Of a stretch of DNA of 64,000 nt, positions 28,546 through 37,871 are shown piece after piece. Below the pieces are notes generated by a model. The model worked only from the letters and a program-made list of their open reading frames with translations, had not been told where the DNA came from and made no database searches. The stretch covers positions 1-64,000 of the forward strand of contig DBRG01000023.1 in assembly GCA_002305545.1 (NCBI GenBank), written 5' to 3'. Origin of the DNA: Bacteroidales bacterium UBA1374. Lineage in GTDB: Bacteria > Bacteroidota > Bacteroidia > Bacteroidales > UBA932. Every line of letters starts with the position of its first letter. The first letter of the stretch is position 1. Made by a program: the position numbers and the translations under genes.

Positions 28546-31500
28546 TTATTGAAAATCTTCCAGCAGTTTGGCGCGTATCCCTTCCAGGACAACGAGCTTC
28601 TGTTGCAGGTTTTCGATATCTTCCAGGATGCAGTCAATTTGAGCCTGGTACATGGCGCTCATATCCTGAATAACACCCAGCCACCAGTCTTCGACCGGCA
28701 GACCCTGGTTCAGAAGGTCAATGGCTTCTTCAATTTGTTCAAGATACTGCGTGTGTTCCAGAACCATTTCGTTGGCTTCTTCCATCATGGAGAGCAGGCC
28801 TTCCTCGGCGCCGGTATACCACCAGTTGCCATAGTCGTGGGCCATTGATGCCTGTCCGATCATCCATTCGTATTCGTCGATCCAGTCTTCGTAATACTCT
28901 ACATAACCATAGACGGGCACATCATTAACGATATCATAGCCTATAGCATACAATGCATCTACGATATCATCAAGTTCTGCTTGCAGTGCATCCCTTACGG
29001 CTTTGGCTTCCAGGTAAGCAGCCCACTGGGCATCGTACAGGGCCTGGATCTTGCCGATCAAAGCTTCGTATTCTCCATTCTTTACCCGGTTGTAGGTATC
29101 CAGGTATGCCTGGTAGTCACGGGCCTGATAGATGGCATAGAAATAGTGGCCTTTAGCATAAGTTTCTTTATCGGCCCATTCCCAGAGAAGCATGTCGCCA
29201 ACCCATTGTGACCATTGATATCCGCACTCTTCACCGGCTGCCTTCAAGGCGGCATAGGAAACGATCAGGTTGCAGTCATCATCCAGGTAGGTGATGTCAA
29301 AATCGAGCGACGGGATGGGGCCTGTCAGGTCTTTGTAAGCTTCCAGCACAAAGAAGAATTGACTTACATCAACGGGAGCAGGTTGTATTTCGGTTTGATC
29401 CGGTGTGTCGTTGTAAGTCGGCGGGGTATAGGTGCTGGGAGTAGGAGCAATCTTTGTTAGGAAGGGTTTATATTCCCACCATGTGTTTGCCTGAGCGCGG
29501 GTTACTTCAAGTTCACCGGTGAAGAGGTCTTTATTTTTGCCATAGGCTTTCCATACCCTGTCAAAAGGATCGAACATGGCTGTTTCCATATTTCCAAGAC
29601 CTTCAACAGCATCGTAGTATGCTTTGATGGCATCCTTGATGGGCTTGTCGCTCGGGCCTACCATGTATGTGACATAGAAGGGAGCGGTATAGGCAACAGG
29701 AGTGGGGACGTAGTCCTGCTTCTTGATTTGCGGTTTCAGTTCACCAAAGAAATCTTCCAGAACCGTTACTGCAGCATCGGTATAGCCACTGGCATTGATT
29801 GTGATCACGGGGCCTCCGTTGGGATTTTCCAGCCCGATTACAACCTGCCTGGATTGAAACAGCCAGTACAGGAACAGCCAGGTGTACCAGTCTTCTTTTG
29901 TCAATTCGGTAAGTTCCTTGTCGGAATTGGCATAGACGGCACGCATGATGTCATTGTAGGGAACCGGAACGGGTTTGTAGGTCCATGCGGTGGCATGTTC
30001 CCAGAAGGGAGGATATCCGTTGGGGTGTGTCCCGTCCATGATGCCCTTGAGTTGGGTGACGATGGCATCCATCTGGGTGGGGGCGTTGATCAGGCCGATA
30101 ATGGTGTTAATGGCTGTAATCACTGCACTTGCATTGCCCTGTAACAGCCAGTTGGCCAGGGTGCCGGCGTTGAATTCAATACCGCCAAGTACTTCGGAAA
30201 TGTTGGCGCTTCCGGGAACGGTCAGGTTGCCTTCATCCAGCCATCCGTCCAGATAATCCATGAACAGATTGATAAGACTGTCGGCTTCGTAATACATGTT
30301 TTCATAGGTGTTCTGGTGAACCCTGAAGGCTGCCATCTGGGCATCCCATGCGGTCCATGCGTTAACCCATGCGGTGTAACGGGCACCTCCGACAGGTTGT
30401 GCTTCCTTGTAGTATTTCTGCCAGTTGTTCCAGTTAGTGGTATACTGCGTTGCAGCTGCTTCAGCGGTGGCCTTTTTGGCTGCTATTGCTTCGATAATAC
30501 CGGATTCCTGATCTTCAAATTCCTTGCGGGTATCATCAATCACGCGCATATCCCTCTTCATGATGTCGAACATGCTGGGGCTGGTGGCCCATCCCCAATT
30601 TTTCAGCTTATAGGTGCCATCGTTGACATGGATGTTGGGGTCGTCTCCGCCATCGGAGAATACGCCGCTGATGCTAACTGTCCTTTTCTTGGTCAGCGCA
30701 TCATTGGCTGCAGCAAGGGCTTGGTGGTCAAACAGCATATACTCTTCTTCCAGTTCAAGGAATGCAAGTTCCAGTTCAACGATTTCTGCGCGAAGGGCAA
30801 TGACCATATCCTGGAAACGGGTGATTATTGCATCAAATTCTTCATGCTTTGCATTGTAAAGGGCTTCGTATGCTTCTGCAAGGGCGGTCAGGTGTTCAAT
30901 CTTGCATACCACCCATTTCTTTTCAGCTTCCAGGTGCATAAGACCGTGTTCTACTGCCTGGGGATATTCAATGTTAACATACCACAGGTAGTTGGATTTG
31001 GCAGCATCCAGGTCGATTTGTGCTTCTGCCAGGTCTATGATCACAGCTTTTATCTGTGCTACGATCCCATCCAGGGCAGCCATAAGAGCCTGGGAGATGG
31101 TGTCCACATTGGCGAGCTTCCACAGTTCAAAAGTAAGAATGGCTTGTTCATAAGCCTGTGTGGCTGCTACCATCTGGGCTTGCAGCTGCATCATGTACAC
31201 TTCCCATTCTGCAATGGCGGCGTCGGCTGCTGCGCGTGCCACTTCAAGCTCGTATTCTCTTTCGGCAACGTTCAGGGCCCACATTTGTTTATGGTAATCG
31301 GTCAAAGCCTTTTCCCATTCAACCTGTGCCATGATGAGCGCTGTTTCTGCGTCTATCTGTCTGGCATGGGCAGCTATAATGGCTTCCTGAGCCTTCAGAA
31401 GACTGGCCTGGGCCTGGATCAAAGCGGCATTGGCAGCTTCTACCTGTACCTTGGCCTGTTCCAGAGCGGCCTGAGCTGTCAGCAAGGCGGCCTTTGCATT

Positions 31501-31602
31501 ACGCATGGCTTCAATGCCTGGGCTGGGCTCATTCTTAATACAGCCTACGGCGAGTACACCCAGTACTAAAAAGGCTGCACTCCATTTTAAAAATTTTTTC
31601 AT
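28546..31602 (-). CDS. Giant coiled-coil lipoprotein of unknown function
   Basis: A 1018-residue protein. A lipoprotein signal ends in AVGC (cysteine 21). Residues 38-100 form nine consecutive alanine-rich heptads of the type AALxxAQ (AALLTAQ, AALEQAK, AALIQAQ and so on), and coiled coil continues to about 310. A middle region (about 310-850) is rich in Trp, Tyr and Pro, and a second helical region (about 850-1018) is acidic and Trp-rich. Composition is markedly poor in Arg. I recognise no family. It has a strong promoter, a leader of about 70 bases and is followed by a beta-barrel gene, suggesting an outer-membrane or surface structural role. Confidence 0.85.
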   Translation of the reverse strand: MKKFLKWSAAFLVLGVLAVGCIKNEPSPGIEAMRNAKAALLTAQAALEQAKVQVEAANAALIQAQASLLKAQEAIIAAHARQIDAETALIMAQVEWEKALTDYHKQMWALNVAEREYELEVARAAADAAIAEWEVYMMQLQAQMVAATQAYEQAILTFELWKLANVDTISQALMAALDGIVAQIKAVIIDLAEAQIDLDAAKSNYLWYVNIEYPQAVEHGLMHLEAEKKWVVCKIEHLTALAEAYEALYNAKHEEFDAIITRFQDMVIALRAEIVELELAFLELEEEYMLFDHQALAAANDALTKKRTVSISGVFSDGGDDPNIHVNDGTYKLKNWGWATSPSMFDIMKRDMRVIDDTRKEFEDQESGIIEAIAAKKATAEAAATQYTTNWNNWQKYYKEAQPVGGARYTAWVNAWTAWDAQMAAFRVHQNTYENMYYEADSLINLFMDYLDGWLDEGNLTVPGSANISEVLGGIEFNAGTLANWLLQGNASAVITAINTIIGLINAPTQMDAIVTQLKGIMDGTHPNGYPPFWEHATAWTYKPVPVPYNDIMRAVYANSDKELTELTKEDWYTWLFLYWLFQSRQVVIGLENPNGGPVITINASGYTDAAVTVLEDFFGELKPQIKKQDYVPTPVAYTAPFYVTYMVGPSDKPIKDAIKAYYDAVEGLGNMETAMFDPFDRVWKAYGKNKDLFTGELEVTRAQANTWWEYKPFLTKIAPTPSTYTPPTYNDTPDQTEIQPAPVDVSQFFFVLEAYKDLTGPIPSLDFDITYLDDDCNLIVSYAALKAAGEECGYQWSQWVGDMLLWEWADKETYAKGHYFYAIYQARDYQAYLDTYNRVKNGEYEALIGKIQALYDAQWAAYLEAKAVRDALQAELDDIVDALYAIGYDIVNDVPVYGYVEYYEDWIDEYEWMIGQASMAHDYGNWWYTGAEEGLLSMMEEANEMVLEHTQYLEQIEEAIDLLNQGLPVEDWWLGVIQDMSAMYQAQIDCILEDIENLQQKLVVLEGIRAKLLEDFQ

Positions 31603-31679
31603 GCATTAAAAATTTTAAGTTAAACAAAAGTTTTTAGAAGTTATCAGATATTACTTTTATGCTATGATATACATAAGTG

Positions 31680-31709
31680 CAAAGATAAACCATAATTTGA
31701 ATCCGCAAA
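31680..31709 (-). promoter_or_regulatory. Strong predicted promoter of the coiled-coil lipoprotein operon
   Basis: On the minus strand TTTG (-33, plus-strand 31706-31709) and TATCTTTG (-7, 31680-31687) are separated by 18 bases, both perfect matches to the Bacteroidota consensus. The start codon is at 31602, predicting an unusually long AT-rich leader of about 70 bases. Confidence 0.75.
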
Positions 31710-31747
31710 ACTTTTTTTGTTGAAAACTTGTTGGAAACCCACTGTTT

Positions 31748-34291
31748 TTAGGGTTCTGCAGAGCCATCCGGCAGGGTCAGCCGGTTGGTCCCTTTCTGAG
31801 GTTGCATGTTTTCTTCAAAATTCCATTCCTCAAAATGCGGGTGTTCAACGATTTCCGCCGGAATCACTCCGTTGAGCAGGTTGTTGCGGATGATGAAGGT
31901 TGTCAGGTTCTTTAGCGTTGTTGCATAGGCCACAGGAATATTGTAGCCGAAAAACATGAAGTTGGTCAGGTTGCAGCTGTCCAGGTTGATGGTCTCCAGG
32001 TTCTCCAGGTCTTTCCACGACACAGGCAGCCACCCGGTAATTCCTGTGTTGGCAGAGAGGTCTATAACTTCCAGGTATGCCAGAAGAGAAAGCGGATCTT
32101 TCTCGGTACCGTCCCCTACCGACCCTTCCAGCCGGCCGTTGGAAAGCTCCAGTTTTTTCACATGCAGGGCACCGTTCCGCACAGCTGTTTCCAGGGTTAC
32201 GCCGGGCCAGGTTTCGGCCGTCAACTGCAGGTTCCACAAATGGGTATCCCTCCAGTTCTCCCCGCGCATGTTCTTGTGGAAACGGATCAGCGCCGTGCTG
32301 TCTTTTTCGGCTATGCGGGCTCCGCGCTGGATCAGGGTAAAGGTCTTGTAAACCTGCTGGGTGCCTGTTTCACGCACTTGCAACACGGCAGTGCGGTTGC
32401 TGGTTGTGGGCACCGGCAATACCTGGAATTCCCAGTTCGTGGTCCTGCCTTCCACCGTTTTTGCGGTATTGATGATCCAGTTTGCATCCAGCCCATACCC
32501 CACCTGGATATTGGATTCCACGGTCAGGGTGAAGCTGTCCCCCTCGTTGTGCAGGAATTGCGGGGAATCCACAGTTGCGTTGACAAAAACAGCCTCGGCC
32601 GCCTGATTGATGACCAGGGCCGAGACAAGGCCTCCTCCGGTGCGCGTCAGTTCAATTCTTGCCGAACGTGCCACTGTCTGCTGGTTGGGCATCACTGTAA
32701 AAGTCAGTTCTCCGTTATGTTCCACCATGTTTGCTATCTGCAGGCCTTCCACCCATGACGGGAACGAAAGCACATTCCATGGCACATTGGCCTGGACCGG
32801 AACGGTATAGGCCCCTCCGGCCGCGGGCACGTCCAGGGTGTCGGGATCACAGGTAATATGCGGTTTTGCCCCCTGCTGGAATATGGTCCGGGTGACCACC
32901 AGGGAATCTTGTCCAGTATCTGTTGTAGTGACCTTGAGCTGTGCCTGGCGCGCTTCTATACTGGTATTGGCACCCACCTGCAGGGTCAGCGTTTTTGTTT
33001 CCAGGCCTTTGGTCTGTACCACAGAGACCCAGTCTTCGGACAGGGAAGCTTCCCAGGAAACGTTGGATACCACCGGAATGGAGATGGTGCCACCGGCAGC
33101 CGCGGCTACCGGAATGCTCTCCTGGAGCGGCAGGTATAATTTCCGCTCACCGGCCACCTGCCCTATGGTAATACCTTTAATATAAGATCCGTTTTCCTGC
33201 GTTATGTTCAGAGAAGTTGAACGGGGCTGTACATCGTCATTCCTGTCAACAGTGATCTGCAGTCCGTTGGTCGTGCGCACAACCTTGGATACCCACGAGG
33301 CAGTCCCCGCAAGATCTTCCTCCCAGTTGAAATTGGCCTGCACTGTAATGCTGTATGTCCCTCCTGCTGCCGGAACGTCTTCAATGGCCGCCGGTGTGAG
33401 CACTGCCAGGGGCTCGGCTCCTTCCTGGGTAACCGTTACTACAGCCTCGCCCAGTTGCGGATAAGCGGGCGCGTTAATGGTTATGGTTCCCTGCCGGGTT
33501 TCCACGCGCGGGTTGGCATCTACCGTGAAATTGCAGTCGCGGGACTGCATCAGGCGCGTGCCGGTAAGGTGGATCCACGGTGTATCCGTTTTGGCTTCCC
33601 ATTCTATGTTGGAAACCACCGTGACCTTGTACCCCCCGCCGGCGGCAACAGCCTGAACCGAGTTGGTCTGGAGCTGGATTCCGGGCGCCTCACCCGTTTG
33701 GGTAATGTTGAGAATGGCCGAGAGGGATCCGTTCTTCTGTTTGAATTCCACCTGCGCCGAACGGCTTTCCAGCGTTGTGTTGGGCTGCACGGTGAAGATG
33801 GTACGTTTGGATGTTATTGTCTTTGTCTCGTTATATACGATCCAGGCTGCTCCGGGGGTGATGCTCAATTCCAGATTGGTGGTAACCCCTACAGAGACAG
33901 TGTCGCCTGCTGCGCCAACCGTTTTTTGCGAGCTGTCCAGGCTCAGCGCGGGGGCTTCCCCGGCCTGGGTAACGGTAATTTCCCTGCGTGTCTGTTCCCC
34001 GGCTATGATAAAGGTTGTCTGACGGGGCTCCAGGCTCGTGTTGGCAGCGGTCGTTACCTGGATTTGCTTGTCACCGTAACCCTTCATGGGATTTATAGTA
34101 ACCCAGGTGTCTGCAATTTCAATAGTCCAGAGAAAATTGGAGGATATGGCAAAATCGCGGATTTCTTCACCAGATTGAAAATCGATTTTTGTATAGGGAG
34201 TGACAAGCACCTCGTCGTTCCCGGGACGGATGCATCCGCTCAGAAGCAGGGCAAACAGCGGCAAAACTATCCGTTTAGGCATACTTGGCAT
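31748..34291 (-). CDS. Multi-BACON-repeat surface lipoprotein with leucine-rich C-terminus
   Basis: An 847-residue lipoprotein (cysteine 20 in LLLSGC). Seven consecutive BACON-type beta-sandwich repeats of about 85-95 residues span about 28-662; each has a WxxxxxxxxW-type core and ends in a strand like VTQAG, ITQTG, VTQEG, FQQGA or IQRGA. The last about 170 residues look leucine-rich (LEVIDLSANTGITGWLP, LETINLDSCNLTNF). BACON domains are thought to bind carbohydrate or mucin or to act as spacers. No SusC/D or glycosidase gene lies beside it. A second in-frame ATG three codons later is possible. Confidence 0.9.
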   Translation of the reverse strand: MPSMPKRIVLPLFALLLSGCIRPGNDEVLVTPYTKIDFQSGEEIRDFAISSNFLWTIEIADTWVTINPMKGYGDKQIQVTTAANTSLEPRQTTFIIAGEQTRREITVTQAGEAPALSLDSSQKTVGAAGDTVSVGVTTNLELSITPGAAWIVYNETKTITSKRTIFTVQPNTTLESRSAQVEFKQKNGSLSAILNITQTGEAPGIQLQTNSVQAVAAGGGYKVTVVSNIEWEAKTDTPWIHLTGTRLMQSRDCNFTVDANPRVETRQGTITINAPAYPQLGEAVVTVTQEGAEPLAVLTPAAIEDVPAAGGTYSITVQANFNWEEDLAGTASWVSKVVRTTNGLQITVDRNDDVQPRSTSLNITQENGSYIKGITIGQVAGERKLYLPLQESIPVAAAAGGTISIPVVSNVSWEASLSEDWVSVVQTKGLETKTLTLQVGANTSIEARQAQLKVTTTDTGQDSLVVTRTIFQQGAKPHITCDPDTLDVPAAGGAYTVPVQANVPWNVLSFPSWVEGLQIANMVEHNGELTFTVMPNQQTVARSARIELTRTGGGLVSALVINQAAEAVFVNATVDSPQFLHNEGDSFTLTVESNIQVGYGLDANWIINTAKTVEGRTTNWEFQVLPVPTTSNRTAVLQVRETGTQQVYKTFTLIQRGARIAEKDSTALIRFHKNMRGENWRDTHLWNLQLTAETWPGVTLETAVRNGALHVKKLELSNGRLEGSVGDGTEKDPLSLLAYLEVIDLSANTGITGWLPVSWKDLENLETINLDSCNLTNFMFFGYNIPVAYATTLKNLTTFIIRNNLLNGVIPAEIVEHPHFEEWNFEENMQPQKGTNRLTLPDGSAEP

Positions 34292-34313
34292 AAGTTTCTA
34301 CTTTAGGAAAAAT

Positions 34314-34338
34314 TCCGTAAGGGGGTGCAATTTACGGA
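34314..34338 (-). terminator. Predicted terminator after the M16-like gene
   Basis: On the minus strand TCCGTAA and TTACGGA form a seven-base-pair stem with an eleven-base loop, followed by ATTTTT. The hairpin overlaps the TAA stop of the M16-like gene at 34332-34334. Confidence 0.6.
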
Positions 34339-36815
34339 TTTTTTGAATAAGACGTATCTTCAGCTTTATTTGTTGCACCGGAAAGCATCACCCTGGAAGC
34401 GTTCCCGTATTCCATGATCTGTCTTACAAAATCCCTGACCATGGCTGCATCTGTGTGTTGCAGCGTACCGGCATAACCGGTTACAAAATCCCTGCCGCTC
34501 CGGCTGTATGACACAAGCATCCTGCAATGGAACAGCGGATCGGCCAGCTGTGCCTGGTATTCCATCAGCAGGGAATGACGGGCCATCTCCAGCTGGTCTG
34601 CTGAAGGCCCGTAGGCTGCCAGGTTGGCCAGTATCTGTTCCAGGCGGTGTTCGTTGTAGGCAAGATCCGGGGCATAAGAACTGAATCCGATATACAGAAA
34701 ATAATGACCCCGGGGGTAATATTCCAGGGAGGCCTGCACGCTGGCAGCATTATCTGTAGCCTGCAGTACGAGCCTTTCGAGCATTTGCAACAAGACATAT
34801 TGTTCCAGGGTATAGGGACAGGGACCGGAATAGAGACGTGCCGTTTTGCTTTCAGAGGCGGGATTTGGAAAAGAAATGGTCTGGTCGTGCAGGCCCCTGC
34901 GAATCCCCTCCCCTTGCGGGAGGGGGCCCTTTGCGCGTATATCCCTGTTGGGGATACCGGCCAGGTATTCCTCGGCAAAGATTATCAGGGAATCGGGACA
35001 GATGTCCCCGGTGCAGATAAAGTCAAAACCCCTGGGAGTATGCGGGCTTTCTGCCGGCTCCCTGTCGAAGAGCAAGGATCTAAGGGTGTCCAGCAGGATG
35101 TTCCGTGAAAGGTCCCGGGCGGCGAGGATTTGCTTTTCCCTTTCCTTCCACAGATTTTGAACGGTTGTTGAATCAAGCACCAGCCTGCCTGTCTGCCGCG
35201 CAGCCCCTTCCATGAAACTGCGCAATGAATCCGGTGTTGTGGTATTGTAAAGCAGGAGTCCCTGCGTGGTCTGTTTCCAGAGAAGCGGGCCATCGCCTTT
35301 GCGGAATACTTCCCGGGGCACAAAGGGCATATAAAAGGCAGGATCTCTTTCGACAGCAGCAAAACAGACCTTTCCACGCAAGAGTGTGTCCGGCCTTACA
35401 TAAAGCAGGGACCCGCCGGACAATTGCCATACCGATACCCCGTTGTGGGCTGTATTCATTTGCCGTTCAACTTTACCTCTTGCCGGCAGTCCGGCAAATT
35501 CCACGGATTTGCTACCCGGGAAAGCCTGACCGGGAGCCTGGCCGGGAGCATGCCATTCCTGCCGGAAAAGGTGTCCAAGGCTGTCCGGGGTGACCACGGG
35601 GATCACCTGGCTGCGTTCCAGGCTGTCCAGCTGCAGGCGCAGGTCAATGTCCAGTATCCTGGCTGCAAGTTCTGTCAGAAGGATGTCATCAAAGGGGAAC
35701 AACATGCCGGAAAGTTCACTTATCAGCCGGTCTCTTTCCTCCAGAAGTTCCTCCGGCAGGAACGAAACCGGTTGCATGAGGCTGTCTGTGGCATTAGCAG
35801 CTTTGTATAGCGTAATTTCCGGCGGGGATGAAAAGAGTACTCCTTTAATAAACCTGTTCACATGGTCCGTCGTGACGTAGTCGCTCATTTCGTTCACAAA
35901 GCGGTAACGCCAGTCCGGCGTGGGCAGGGGAATCCCGTCAAAAAAATGACAGATGCATTCCTGCACATAATAGTCGTTGGTCAAGGTATTTCTGTTCCGG
36001 AAAAGCCACTCTTCCTGTTTGAGGTACGATTCCCGGGCCTGACTGAATTCCTGTTCTGTGATGCCGTAACGGGCCAATCGCGCGCATTGCCTGGCAAGAT
36101 CACGGAAAGACCCTGTCAGGCTGTCCGGATGTGCTCGTGTTGCCCATACAAACTCTTTCCCGGAATATACAAAAGACGGGTAATCAAGAGATTGCGCCGC
36201 TGCGTATTCCATGATCCTGCGCATGAAATCCATAACATAATACCCTCCCCCGCTGCGCATTTCCCTTGTAAGAACAGGCATAGGGAAAGAAATTTCTATG
36301 CGGGGATATCCATCCTGGAAGAGCGGGGGCAGGGGTTTTGCAGAAAAAACGCGGGCTGCCAGGGTGGAATCTATGCCTTGCGGGACTTCCTGCGCCTGCA
36401 TTACATCTACAGAAGCCGGCAGAACGGCCAGCTCCCTGCTTATCACAGCCAGGGCACTATCTGCGTTAAAGGGCCCCACCAGGATAAGCCCAAGCAGGTG
36501 CGGCCTGTATTTTCCGGGTGAGGTTACCCGCTGTTCCTGCAGCGCCCTGACAAGCATGGACACCCCTTCTTCCACACCGGAAGGAGGGGTGAGGATTCGC
36601 CTGAAAAAAGGCTCCCTATCGGGTTTCTGGACCATTTGAAAGTGCATTTGTCCCTGTGGCAGGTCATTGGTCTGTATATAATAGGTAATCCCGTTGGGGA
36701 GGCTGCCAGTACGAAAACGGCTGTCATAGGGAACATCTTCTGCTTTCGCGGTTGAAGCCGTCACCGCAACTTGCATGGAGAAAAGAATCAATATCAACAG
36801 GCTGCGCAATTTCAC
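34332..36815 (-). CDS. M16 (insulinase-family) peptidase homologue lacking the zinc site
   Basis: An 827-residue protein with a signal peptide (about 1-25) and the M16 opening LPNGITYYIQTNDLPQG (about 39-55). In active M16 enzymes the HxxEH zinc motif follows about 30-40 residues later; here the sequence runs directly from MHFQMVQKP into VEEGVSMLVRALQ and LGLILVGPFNADSALAVI, the end of the first M16 domain. No HxxEH is present anywhere, so about 110 residues of catalytic domain appear deleted. The later domains, including AEEYLAGIPNRD and LEQYVLLQMLERLV, remain. The start is GTG at 36815. Probably a non-catalytic periplasmic protein. Confidence 0.85.
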   Translation of the reverse strand: MKLRSLLILILFSMQVAVTASTAKAEDVPYDSRFRTGSLPNGITYYIQTNDLPQGQMHFQMVQKPDREPFFRRILTPPSGVEEGVSMLVRALQEQRVTSPGKYRPHLLGLILVGPFNADSALAVISRELAVLPASVDVMQAQEVPQGIDSTLAARVFSAKPLPPLFQDGYPRIEISFPMPVLTREMRSGGGYYVMDFMRRIMEYAAAQSLDYPSFVYSGKEFVWATRAHPDSLTGSFRDLARQCARLARYGITEQEFSQARESYLKQEEWLFRNRNTLTNDYYVQECICHFFDGIPLPTPDWRYRFVNEMSDYVTTDHVNRFIKGVLFSSPPEITLYKAANATDSLMQPVSFLPEELLEERDRLISELSGMLFPFDDILLTELAARILDIDLRLQLDSLERSQVIPVVTPDSLGHLFRQEWHAPGQAPGQAFPGSKSVEFAGLPARGKVERQMNTAHNGVSVWQLSGGSLLYVRPDTLLRGKVCFAAVERDPAFYMPFVPREVFRKGDGPLLWKQTTQGLLLYNTTTPDSLRSFMEGAARQTGRLVLDSTTVQNLWKEREKQILAARDLSRNILLDTLRSLLFDREPAESPHTPRGFDFICTGDICPDSLIIFAEEYLAGIPNRDIRAKGPLPQGEGIRRGLHDQTISFPNPASESKTARLYSGPCPYTLEQYVLLQMLERLVLQATDNAASVQASLEYYPRGHYFLYIGFSSYAPDLAYNEHRLEQILANLAAYGPSADQLEMARHSLLMEYQAQLADPLFHCRMLVSYSRSGRDFVTGYAGTLQHTDAAMVRDFVRQIMEYGNASRVMLSGATNKAEDTSYSKNP

Positions 36816-36843
36816 ATGGCATGATTTATGTGTCCGGTAATTG

Positions 36844-36871
36844 CAAAGGTATTAAAAAAGCTCTATCTTTG
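36844..36871. promoter_or_regulatory. Back-to-back -7 boxes for the M16-like and TPR genes
   Basis: The minus strand reads TACCTTTG at 36844-36851 towards the M16-like gene; the plus strand reads TATCTTTG at 36864-36871 towards the TPR gene. The gap is 12 bases. Confidence 0.6.
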
Positions 36872-36917
36872 TTCATTTGAAAAATAGCAATTTTAACCTC
36901 AAATATATAAGGAACTA

Positions 36918-37871
36918 ATGAAAAGATTCAAGATTATTTTTTCCACAACCGTACTGGTAGCTGCCTGTACCGTTTTCCTGCAGGCGCAAGACCTCAACAC
37001 TGCCATCGAGGCATACAACCTGGGAGCAACAGCCGCACAGGAAGGCAACTATATCACTGCCATTGAACACCTTGACCGTGCCATGGAAGTAGGGAGCGCG
37101 CTGGGAGAAGAAGGAGCTTCCGTGGTAACCGACTGCAAAAACCTGATCCCGCAACTTTATCTGCGTCATGCCAAAGATCTGGCATCGGCAGGAGACGGTC
37201 CCTCTTCCCTGCCCTTTCTGGATAAAGCTGCCCAGACAGCCCTCGCCTATGGCGATCAGACAGGCATAGGGGCAGAGGTTAATGACCTGAAATCAAAAGT
37301 ATATTACATCATCGCAAACGAGGCATTCGGTAAAAAGGACTTTGCCGGTGCCATAAACAATTATAAAAAGGTACTGGAACTGGACCCGGCCAATGGTGTT
37401 GCCTATCTGCGCCTTGGGCAATCGGCTGCAAACAGCGACATGGAAGAAGAAGCAATCGCCGCGTTGCAGAAAGCCGCCGAAAACGGGCAGGAAGAAAATG
37501 CAAAGCGCCTGATGGCTTCCATCTACCTTAAAAAAGCTGTGGGAGCACAGAAAACCAAGGATTGGGAGCAGGTTTACGAAGCCGCCGGAAAAGCCGCTGA
37601 ATATGCAGACAATGTTCAGTCCAACAAATTGCTGGGCCTGGCTGCAATGGAACTCAAACGCTTCCCCGAAGCCCTTACCGCATGGGAAAAGGTAATGCGT
37701 ACAGATCCGGACGCAAAAGACATCAACACTACTTATTACCGCCTGGCCGTTGTGAACGAAGCCCTGGGAAATAAAGCCGGCGCCTGCGCCTTTTACAACA
37801 AGATCCTGGGTGATCCCAACTTTAAATCCATCGCAGAATACAAGATCAAAACAGAATTGAAGTGCGAATAG
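36918..37871 (+). CDS. Secreted tetratricopeptide-repeat protein
   Basis: A 317-residue protein with a signal peptide (MKRFKIIFSTTVLVAACTVFLQAQ) followed by TPR-like helical repeats, for example AYNLGATAAQEGNYITAIEHLDRAME, EAFGKKDFAGAINNYKKVLELDPANGVAYLRLGQ and MELKRFPEALTAWEKVMRTDPD. It probably acts as a periplasmic protein-protein interaction scaffold. AAGGA precedes the ATG. Its end overlaps the GTG start of the next gene by ten bases. Confidence 0.88.
   Translation: MKRFKIIFSTTVLVAACTVFLQAQDLNTAIEAYNLGATAAQEGNYITAIEHLDRAMEVGSALGEEGASVVTDCKNLIPQLYLRHAKDLASAGDGPSSLPFLDKAAQTALAYGDQTGIGAEVNDLKSKVYYIIANEAFGKKDFAGAINNYKKVLELDPANGVAYLRLGQSAANSDMEEEAIAALQKAAENGQEENAKRLMASIYLKKAVGAQKTKDWEQVYEAAGKAAEYADNVQSNKLLGLAAMELKRFPEALTAWEKVMRTDPDAKDINTTYYRLAVVNEALGNKAGACAFYNKILGDPNFKSIAEYKIKTELKCE

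Noticed and set aside
30316..31569. 417-codon plus-strand reading frame
   Set aside because: It is the antisense of the alanine-rich coiled-coil gene; its Cys/Phe/Gly-rich product is what reversed Ala/Glu/Gln codons give.
34332..36815. Pseudogene call for the M16 homologue
   Set aside because: The frame is intact over 827 codons with a signal peptide, promoter boxes and terminator; loss is confined to the catalytic segment.
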